DNA of 13,165 nt. Source: an uncultured Eubacteriales bacterium. Its GTDB lineage: Bacteria; Bacillota; Clostridia; Oscillospirales; UBA644. Below the pieces are notes generated by a model. It was not told where the DNA came from, did not search any database, and was given only the letters and a program-made list of their open reading frames with translations. Location: the NCBI GenBank assembly GCA_934481505.1, contig CAKSPP010000019.1, positions 1 through 13,165 of the forward strand. The letters are read 5' to 3'. Positions within the stretch are counted from its first letter, which is position 1. Each line of letters opens with the position of its first letter. Position numbers and translations under genes: made by a program. Positions 7,866-13,165 of the stretch are shown one piece after another.

Positions 7866-7971
7866 CTACCCCTAATAAACATGCGAAGGGGCTGTAATTA
7901 ACATTAGTTTTTTACAGCCCCTTATTTTTATGAAAAACCAAATCAACTCTGATATAAGAAAGGAGGGGTAG
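7866..7971 (+). promoter_or_regulatory. Possible leader structure masking the exporter ribosome binding site
   Basis: CTACCCCT at 7866-7873 is the exact reverse complement of AGGGGTAG at 7964-7971, which overlaps the Shine-Dalgarno region of the exporter gene (ATG at 7973). The hairpin at 7886-7923 lies between them, so a long-range stem would present it as an internal branch. CCCCT (7869-7873) can also pair with AGGGG (7887-7891) in the 5' arm of that hairpin, giving a competing fold. This is sequence complementarity only; no known riboswitch class was recognised. Confidence 0.3.
7886..7923 (+). terminator. Terminator-like hairpin upstream of the exporter gene
   Basis: A perfect 12-bp stem (AAGGGGCTGTAA with TTACAGCCCCTT) encloses a 14-nt loop and is followed by ATTTTTA. 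It is the best candidate for ending the sugar-transport operon, although it lies 225 nt after the last stop. Because it is only 49 nt before the exporter start codon, it could instead act as an attenuator in that gene's leader. Confidence 0.65.
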
Positions 7972-7972
7972 T

Positions 7973-9868
7973 ATGCCTCGTCCTCCTATGCCTCCGCCGG
8001 GTTCCGAAAGAAAACCGCAGGCAAAACCGAAGACTTTCGGCGGCTGGGTAAAATTTATCTCAAACAATTTCAAGAGCACGATGAAACGCCTGCTCTACAT
8101 ATATAAACTCGTCTGGGAAGCAAAACCGGGAATTCTCTTGGCTCTTTCCGCAACCTCGATTTTAGGCGGCGTTCTGCCGGTTCTCGGCTCGGTAATAACA
8201 AAACTTGTTATCGACGCCCTGTCCGATGCCTATGCAGGGACTCTTGACCGCGGCTTTACTTTCATTATCGGAATTCTTATTTTCCAGATGATTTATTGGG
8301 TAACGCAGCAGGTGGTCAACACCTTAAACGACCTTATTTTAAGGGTTTCGAACGACCTGCTTGTTTACAGTATCCGCATAAAGATGATGAACAAGGCGAA
8401 AACTCTCGACCTTGCGTCCTTTGATATGCCGGAGTTCTATTCCAAAATGGAAAACGCAAATCAGGAAGTCAGTGCCCGCCCGATGCAGGTCATGTGGTCG
8501 TCCTTTGCGATAGTTTCTTCGATAATCAGCTTTATAAGCTATATTGTCATTCTCGGCAGCGTTCTGCCGTGGGCTCCTATCGTCATTATCCTGATGTCCG
8601 TTCCGTCAACGCTCGTACATTTCTTCTATCGCAAAAAGCTGTTCAGCTATACCCGTCACCATTCGAAAAAACGCCGTCAGATGACCTATTACAGCGGTCT
8701 TCTTACCGATAAAGACCTTGTAAAAGAAGTTAAACTCTTCGACCTTGCCGATACCTTCAAGGAAAGATACGACAAGACTTTCAGGGGCTACTACAAAGGT
8801 GTTAAAAAGATAATCCTTTCGGAGGGGCTTTGGGGCTTTGTAACAAGCTTTGCCGAACTTGCGGTTCATTGCGGAATGTTGGTGCTTATCGCGTGGAGAG
8901 TCTTTACGCAGGTTCTCACCGTCGGCGATTTCAGCCTTTATTCGGGTGCTCTTCTTGCAATATCTAACGGCGTTGAGTCGATTATAAGCACCTCCGCAGG
9001 TATCTATGAGGGAACACTCTTTATAGATAATCTTATTGTATTTATGAATGAGGAAGCTCATATCGTTCCGTCCCTTAATCCTCCCCGTGAAGTAAATAAG
9101 GGAGCGGGTCACGAAATAACTTTCGAAAATGTTTCTTTCGCATATCCGAAGACCGATAAATACGTTCTCAAAAACCTGAATTTCACGATTTCAAGCGGCG
9201 AGACGATCGCCCTTATCGGACTTAACGGTGCGGGCAAAACAACGCTTATCAAGCTTCTCACCCGTCTTTACGACCCGTCGGAGGGCAGGATTCTGCTTGA
9301 CGGTCACGATATAAAGGAATACGACGTCCGCGAGCTTTACGATATTTACGGAATAATCTTCCAGGATTTCGGAAAGTTTGCCTTTACCGTCGCCGAAAAT
9401 ATCGGTTTCGGTCAGATTTCGCGTATTGACGACCGAAAAGCTATCGAAGAGGCGGCAAAACAGAGCGACGCCACACGTTTTATCGAAAAACTCAAAAACG
9501 GTTTCGATACGAACCTTATGCGAATTTTCGAAGAGGACAGCACCGAGCTGTCAATCGGTCAGTGGCAGAAAATTTCCGTTGCCAGAGCTTTTTTCAGAGA
9601 TTCCGATATCCTTATTCTCGATGAGCCTACCGCGTCCCTTGACGCCATTGCCGAGCAGGAGATATTCAATCAGTTCGACAGACTCCGCGGAAACAAAACC
9701 ACGATTTTCGTTTCGCACCGTCTTTCTTCGGCTACTCTTGCCGACAAGATTATAGTGCTTAACTACGGTGAAATTGTCGAAATGGGCAAGCACCGTGACC
9801 TTTTGGAGCTTAACGGCAAATATGCCGAACTCTTTAACGCACAGGCACAGAAATATCTTGAAAAATAA
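7973..9868 (+). CDS. ABC exporter half-transporter (fused membrane and ATPase domains)
   Basis: A 631-residue type IV ABC exporter subunit (MsbA/drug- or peptide-exporter class). A proline-rich cytoplasmic N-terminus (PRPPMPPPG) precedes the membrane domain, with helices at about 53-75, 95-113, 175-195, 198-217, 286-309 and 318-335. The ATPase domain (about 381-631) has Walker A GLNGAGKTT (416-424), Q-loop Gln464 (IIFQDF), signature LSIGQ (526-530), Walker B ILILDEP (546-552, catalytic Glu551), D-loop SLDA (555-558) and switch His582. All catalytic residues are present, so it should be active. The signature has Ile where LSGGQ has its first Gly. GGAGG at 7962-7966 supports the start. With no partner half-transporter beside it, it is probably a homodimer. 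Related WQK-signature exporters can carry peptides or lipids, but the substrate here is unknown. Confidence 0.9.
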   Translation: MPRPPMPPPGSERKPQAKPKTFGGWVKFISNNFKSTMKRLLYIYKLVWEAKPGILLALSATSILGGVLPVLGSVITKLVIDALSDAYAGTLDRGFTFIIGILIFQMIYWVTQQVVNTLNDLILRVSNDLLVYSIRIKMMNKAKTLDLASFDMPEFYSKMENANQEVSARPMQVMWSSFAIVSSIISFISYIVILGSVLPWAPIVIILMSVPSTLVHFFYRKKLFSYTRHHSKKRRQMTYYSGLLTDKDLVKEVKLFDLADTFKERYDKTFRGYYKGVKKIILSEGLWGFVTSFAELAVHCGMLVLIAWRVFTQVLTVGDFSLYSGALLAISNGVESIISTSAGIYEGTLFIDNLIVFMNEEAHIVPSLNPPREVNKGAGHEITFENVSFAYPKTDKYVLKNLNFTISSGETIALIGLNGAGKTTLIKLLTRLYDPSEGRILLDGHDIKEYDVRELYDIYGIIFQDFGKFAFTVAENIGFGQISRIDDRKAIEEAAKQSDATRFIEKLKNGFDTNLMRIFEEDSTELSIGQWQKISVARAFFRDSDILILDEPTASLDAIAEQEIFNQFDRLRGNKTTIFVSHRLSSATLADKIIVLNYGEIVEMGKHRDLLELNGKYAELFNAQAQKYLEK

Positions 9869-9871
9869 AAC

Positions 9872-9899
9872 GAACCCGACAGTTTTTTCTGTCGGGTTC
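9872..9899. terminator. Bidirectional terminator between convergent genes
   Basis: A perfect 11-bp stem (GAACCCGACAG with CTGTCGGGTTC) and a 6-nt T loop lie between the plus-strand exporter and the minus-strand XRE gene. Read on the minus strand the stem is followed by GTTTTATTTTTC, a good T-rich tail. On the plus strand the tail is weaker (AAATCTT). It most likely ends the minus-strand operon and may serve both. Confidence 0.8.
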
Positions 9900-9904
9900 A
9901 AATC

Positions 9905-10234
9905 TTAATCCGAATATACTATTTCGAGGATTTCCCTGAATTTTTCCGGGTTTTCTTTTCTCAGTTCTTTGAGTCTGTATCCCATATCTGTATACAGGTC
10001 TCTTCCCGGCGTTATCGGGAAAGATGAAAGCACTCGGTTATAATCGAGTCCGTAAGCTTTCGCAATCCTCAAAAGAACTCTCTGCGACGGAATAATTTCC
10101 CTTCCGCTCCGAGGGTCAAAGCCCTTTTCGAGAGCGGAAAGGTAGGTGTGGCTTATTCCGATCTGAGCCGCCGCTTCCCTTAAAGAAAGTCCGCGTTTTT
10201 CCCTTGCCGCAATAAGCGTTTCCTCAAATTTCAT
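9905..10234 (-). CDS. XRE-family helix-turn-helix regulator
   Basis: A 109-residue DNA-binding protein with a Cro/C1-type helix-turn-helix. Residues 4-15 form helix 1 (EETLIAAREKRG), LSLREAAAQIG (16-26) is the positioning helix, and SHTYLSALEKG (29-38) is the recognition helix with the family-typical Y-L-S-x-L-E-x-G. PSQRVLLRIAKAYGLDYNRVLSSF (49-72) completes the five-helix fold. A short tail (80-109) may form a helix for dimer contacts (GYRLKELRKENPEKFREILEIV). There is no sensor or peptidase domain. The ATG shares one base with the yebC-like stop (TAATG) and the Shine-Dalgarno is weak, so translation is probably coupled. It is the last gene of the minus-strand operon. Its target is not evident; autoregulation would be ordinary for such proteins. 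Confidence 0.85.
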   Translation of the reverse strand: MKFEETLIAAREKRGLSLREAAAQIGISHTYLSALEKGFDPRSGREIIPSQRVLLRIAKAYGLDYNRVLSSFPITPGRDLYTDMGYRLKELRKENPEKFREILEIVYSD

Positions 10235-10959
10235 TATTTCTCGTCCCAGTTATGCCATACGTTCTGAACATCGTCGTCGTCTTCGAGAATGTCGAGAAGT
10301 TTCTGCATATTCTTTACGTCGTCTTCGTCGGTAAGCGAAATGTAAGTTCCCGGAACCTGTTCTTTTTCCGCGGAAAGGAATTTATAGCCTTTTGCCGCAA
10401 GTTTTTCTTTTGTTTCGGAAAGGGTGTCGGGAGAGGTGTAAACTTCGAAAACTTCCTCTTCCTCGGCGTAGTCGTCGACTTCGACATCGAAAAGGTCTTC
10501 CATAAGTTTGTCTTCGTCAAGGTCTTCTTTTTCGATTACCATAACGCCCTTTGTTTCAAACTGCCACGAAACCGAGCCTGTCTGACCGAGATTTCCGCCG
10601 TATTTATCGAAATAGTGGCGAAGGTCGCCCGCGGTTCTGTTTCTGTTGTCGGTAAGGGTTTCTACGATTATCGCAACGCCTTTCGGTCCGTAACCCTCAT
10701 ACTGAATTTCTTCATAGTTGGTGCCGTCGTCGCCTCCGGACGCCTTTTTGATAACTCTTTCGATATTATCGTTCGGAACATTGTTTTCCTTTGCTTTCGC
10801 GATAAGGTCGCGGAGCTTGGTATTCGAAACGGGATCGGGACCCGATTCTTTTACCGCAAGGGTTATTTCTCTTCCGATTTTAGTGAAGACTTTCGCTCTC
10901 TGGGCGTCGGTCTTCTCTTTTTTGTGCATTATGTTTTTCCATTTAGAATGTCCGGACAT
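10234..10959 (-). CDS. YebC/TACO1 family protein (PmpR-like regulator or translation factor)
   Basis: The family was long annotated as DNA-binding regulators (YebC, PmpR). Later work links members, including mitochondrial TACO1 and bacterial YebC-type proteins, to ribosome-associated help with polyproline translation. This 241-residue protein has the family N-terminus MSGHSKWKNIMHKKEKTDAQRAKVFTKIGREI, then NTKLRDLIAKAKENNVPNDNIERVIKKASG (46-75) and YEGYGPKGVAIIVETLTDNRNRTAGDLRHYFDKYGGNLGQTGSVSWQF (87-134), all highly conserved. Length is normal for the family. The middle region is unusually acidic (DVEVDDYAEEEEVFEV, 158-173), and the usual GAEDV motif is altered to FDVEV. GGAG at 10968-10971 (minus-strand Shine-Dalgarno) lies 8 nt before the start. 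The neighbour rlmB, another ribosome-related gene, fits a translation role. Confidence 0.93.
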   Translation of the reverse strand: MSGHSKWKNIMHKKEKTDAQRAKVFTKIGREITLAVKESGPDPVSNTKLRDLIAKAKENNVPNDNIERVIKKASGGDDGTNYEEIQYEGYGPKGVAIIVETLTDNRNRTAGDLRHYFDKYGGNLGQTGSVSWQFETKGVMVIEKEDLDEDKLMEDLFDVEVDDYAEEEEVFEVYTSPDTLSETKEKLAAKGYKFLSAEKEQVPGTYISLTDEDDVKNMQKLLDILEDDDDVQNVWHNWDEK

Positions 10960-10974
10960 ATTCGTTACTCCAAT

Positions 10975-12600
10975 CTATTTTCTTCTGTATGTTGAAAGAA
11001 CAACTATCGTCAAAAGCCAAATGAGGTTGTAAATCAAAAGCCATGCGAAATTCATTGAGGACGGGGCGAGCAGTAATGCCGCAAAGCATAAAAGAACGCC
11101 GATAACTATTCCGAGATGTTTGCTTTTTATCGTGAATTTGAAGACCGACGCCATATCTTTTGCGAGAAGAACGGTGTTCGCAAGCTCGGTCGTTCCCGAT
11201 GTCGAGACCATCGCGACTTTGGCGTGTCCCGAAAGCAAATTCTTTTCATATTCGTCGAAAAATTCATATTCGGCTTCGTTCGTTATGAAAATTCTTGATT
11301 TCTTAATTCCGAAATCCTTTTCGATAAGCGTTTTGTCGAGAGCGACGTCCTTTGTCTTTATAAAGAAGTCAAGCTCGGTCGCTTCCGCAATTTTTTTCTG
11401 CATTTCTTCGCTGCATCGATATTCGAAAAGCATTGCCGCCGAAAGTTCGCCGTTTATCGAAAGATAAAGCATTATGCAGTTTTCCGCGATAAGAGAGGCT
11501 TCTTTTTCCTGACTGTAAGGCTCGATGTTGTTTGCGAGCAGCAGGTTTCTTGTTCCGAAAAGAACTTTGTCTTCGTTTATCTTTGCGGAAATTCCCTGAT
11601 CCTTGATGTATTTTACATCTTCGACCGTGAGCGGAATTTCGTTATTGAGAGCGTCAAGCCCGTCGAAAACGCCCGCCGCAGGCGAATTTACTTCTTTGAG
11701 AATTCTGTCGACATATCTTACCGCGGTTTCGGTTTCGGTCGTCTTTATCGTCATCTTTTTGGCAGCCGTCTTTTCGGGCGGGAAAAGCTCTTTGTCGTCG
11801 ACGATAATCGACGAAACGTCTTTGAGCGAGGCAATCGACGAATATCCGAAGAAAACCATTCCCTTTCTTCTCATACGCGACTGCATCGTATTATAGGGAA
11901 GAACGAACGCAAGCTCTCCCGAAAAGGACGCCGCGACAATCGACATAGCCGAAAGGGCGGTGAAAAACATCGAAAAGCCCTTGATATACATGACGACAAG
12001 TGACAAAAGCAATATGACGGCGAACATTATCGGAACGAACCGTCTTCCTCTTCTTTCGGAGGGGTCTATCGCGTAACTGCGGGAAATAACGTCCGGCAGT
12101 TCGTCGCTTTTGCCTGCTTTGCAATATTTTCTTCCGGCTTCGTCTCTGAAACTTCCGATAAGGTAAGCCCCGTCCGACGCCGCAAGCGTTTCGATATTAT
12201 GCTTTATTCCCGTTGCAAAGGCTCTCTTTGCGGCAAAGGAAATCGCAATCGAAACGAAAAGCATCGGGGAAAAGACCTCGGTCGTTACTCCCTGTATGAA
12301 AATCAACGAAACCGACCGCAGCAGAACCGCAATAAGGGCAAACGCCTCAAAACTGTCGTTTGACGCATTCCACTTGAAAACCGAGCGGAAAACGTCGTTC
12401 ATTTCGGTAAAAGCCGCGAGATATACGACAACGCAGAAGATTATTCCCCAAATGCCCATCGCGACGGGCGGCATACGCAGAATGACGAAAAGAGTATCAA
12501 GAACCGCAACAATCGCGACTATGATAAATTTCAGCAATATAAAATCGCTTGTCTTCCGCATTGTGGAACGCTGCTTTTTGAGAAAGTCCGCTTTATCCAT
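10975..12600 (-). CDS. Pseudo-P-type ATPase: P1B-like membrane protein lacking catalytic motifs
   Basis: A 541-residue membrane protein with helices near 21-41, 46-65, 84-104, 110-126, 188-208, 211-236, 495-512 and 517-536. This is the 4+2+2 layout of P1B ATPases, with a short loop (127-187) where the actuator domain belongs and a large cytoplasmic domain (237-494). Local patterns align with that family: P235 and GMVFFGYSSIASLKDVSSIIVD (247-268) before the phosphorylation site, EDKVLFGTRNLLLANNI (343-359) in the nucleotide domain, DFFIKTKDVALDKTLIEKDFGI (411-432), and KVAMV (461-465). The catalytic signatures are gone: CPC reads FSG (226-228), DKTGT reads DDKEL (268-272), HP reads SP (306-307), TGDN reads TKDV (416-419), GDGxND reads STSG (466-469), and no TGE actuator motif is seen. 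It should not pump ions. The frame is intact, so it is a pseudoenzyme rather than a pseudogene. A GAGG Shine-Dalgarno (12607-12610) lies within the end of rlmB. Confidence 0.7.
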   Translation of the reverse strand: MDKADFLKKQRSTMRKTSDFILLKFIIVAIVAVLDTLFVILRMPPVAMGIWGIIFCVVVYLAAFTEMNDVFRSVFKWNASNDSFEAFALIAVLLRSVSLIFIQGVTTEVFSPMLFVSIAISFAAKRAFATGIKHNIETLAASDGAYLIGSFRDEAGRKYCKAGKSDELPDVISRSYAIDPSERRGRRFVPIMFAVILLLSLVVMYIKGFSMFFTALSAMSIVAASFSGELAFVLPYNTMQSRMRRKGMVFFGYSSIASLKDVSSIIVDDKELFPPEKTAAKKMTIKTTETETAVRYVDRILKEVNSPAAGVFDGLDALNNEIPLTVEDVKYIKDQGISAKINEDKVLFGTRNLLLANNIEPYSQEKEASLIAENCIMLYLSINGELSAAMLFEYRCSEEMQKKIAEATELDFFIKTKDVALDKTLIEKDFGIKKSRIFITNEAEYEFFDEYEKNLLSGHAKVAMVSTSGTTELANTVLLAKDMASVFKFTIKSKHLGIVIGVLLCFAALLLAPSSMNFAWLLIYNLIWLLTIVVLSTYRRK

Positions 12601-12602
12601 AA

Positions 12603-13165
12603 TTAACCTCTTTGGCGGAGGATTTCGTAAAGAATAACTCCTCCGGCAACCGACACGTTAAGGGAGGAAATTTCTCCCTTCATCGGTATTTTTATTTTGA
12701 AATCGCTTTCTTTTTTGACGAGTTCCGAAATTCCCTTGCCCTCGTCGCCGAGAACGACCGCCGCCGCTCCCGTCATGTCCGTTTTATATATGTCGGTCGC
12801 GGTTTCGTCGCCGCCGTCCGCCGCATATATCCAGATATTCGCCTTTTTCAATTCGTTTATTGTCCCGGCGATATTCGAAACACGGGCAATTTTCATGTAT
12901 TCGCAAGCTCCCGCCGCCGCTTTGAAAACGGTGGAGGTGAGTGCACAGGAATTTCTTTTCGGAACTATAATTCCGTGAACTCCGCAGGCGTTCGATGTCC
13001 TTATAATCGCTCCGAGATTATGCGGATCGCAAACGCCGTCGAGAATGACGATAAACGGTTTTTCACCTTTTTTATCGGCATAATCGAGAATTTCTCCGAC
13101 GGAGGAATATTCGAAATCGTTGACGATTGCGGCAATCCCCTGGTGAGCGTCGGAATCTGTGATAC
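12603..13165 (-). CDS. rlmB: 23S rRNA (guanosine-2'-O-)-methyltransferase RlmB, TrmH/SpoU family (5' end outside window)
   Basis: A SPOUT-class methyltransferase that uses S-adenosylmethionine. RlmB methylates G2251 (E. coli numbering) in the P loop of 23S rRNA. Only the C-terminal 187 residues or so are here. The frame stays open to the window edge, beyond the internal Met at 12896, so that Met is not the start. I translated it by hand: ITDSDAHQGIAAIV near the edge, motif 1 DGVCDPHNLGAIIRTSNACG (with the catalytic N and R), the RlmB-like NSCALTSTVFKAAAGACEYM, motif 2 VVLGDEGKGIS, and motif 3 IKIPMKGEISSLNVSVAGGVILYEILRQ, which contributes to the cofactor knot. All three SpoU motifs are intact. 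It is the first visible gene of the minus-strand operon and ends 2 nt before the pseudo-ATPase start. TrmH-type tRNA methylases are the alternative, but the HQG and KAAAGACE segments favour RlmB. Confidence 0.88.
   Translation of the reverse strand, partial: ITDSDAHQGIAAIVNDFEYSSVGEILDYADKKGEKPFIVILDGVCDPHNLGAIIRTSNACGVHGIIVPKRNSCALTSTVFKAAAGACEYMKIARVSNIAGTINELKKANIWIYAADGGDETATDIYKTDMTGAAAVVLGDEGKGISELVKKESDFKIKIPMKGEISSLNVSVAGGVILYEILRQRG

Noticed and set aside
7930..7958. TATAAG at 7953-7958 as the -10 box of the exporter promoter
   Set aside because: No acceptable -35 element at proper spacing, and the implied start site would fall within the ribosome binding site.
8606..9112. Minus-strand 168-codon frame inside the ABC exporter
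   Set aside because: Antisense to the exporter membrane domain, no recognisable motif, no sensible ribosome site considered.
10252..10995. Plus-strand 247-codon open frame opposite the YebC-like gene
   Set aside because: Highly Phe/Val-rich translation with no domain, fully antisense to a strongly conserved YebC protein.
10975..12600. Pseudogene call for the P-type-ATPase-like gene
   Set aside because: The frame is uninterrupted over 541 codons with a normal start, ribosome site and operon spacing; loss of motifs without frame decay fits a pseudoenzyme better.
12894..12896. Met at 12896 as start of the methyltransferase
   Set aside because: It would remove SpoU motif 1; hand translation shows the frame stays open to the window edge with conserved RlmB sequence.

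Overview
The window most likely comes from a Gram-positive Bacillota genome, class Clostridia (an Oscillospiraceae-like gut lineage is my guess). The basis is strong GGAGG-type ribosome binding sites, a lipobox lipoprotein, moderate GC content and tight operon packing. No outer-membrane or LPS genes are visible. The species cannot be named from the sequence alone.

Layout. (1) Positions 1-7660, plus strand: one tightly packed operon with gaps of 12, -4, 15, 5 and 18 nt. It runs from a MalG-type sugar permease (5' end outside the window) through a secreted NHL-repeat/TPR protein with a C-terminal membrane anchor, a Yip1-family membrane protein, a large DUF5696-type lipoprotein and a MalF-type permease to a second MalG-type permease. 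No solute-binding protein or ATPase lies in the window, so both must come from outside it. (2) Positions 7661-7972: a 312-base non-coding stretch rich in inverted repeats. It ends in a strong terminator-like hairpin and contains an 8-nt segment complementary to the ribosome binding site of the next gene. (3) Positions 7973-9868, plus strand: a single ABC exporter half-transporter, closed by a convergent hairpin at 9872-9899. (4) Positions 13165 down to 9905, minus strand: a four-gene operon in transcription order rlmB (partial), a P-type-ATPase-like membrane protein, a YebC/TACO1 family protein and a small XRE-type regulator, spaced 2 nt, 15 nt and a 1-nt overlap.

How the genes work together. 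The first operon looks like carbohydrate capture and import. The lipoprotein and the anchored NHL protein sit outside the membrane, Yip1 sits in it, and permeases flank them. The minus-strand operon is mostly translation-related (rRNA 2'-O-methylation and a YebC/TACO1 factor).

The most unusual object is the 541-residue protein at 10975-12600. It keeps the membrane layout and recognisable sequence frame of a P1B-type ATPase, but the CPC, DKTGT, HP, TGDN and GDGxND motifs are all replaced. It is best read as a catalytically dead pseudo-pump placed inside a translation-factor operon.
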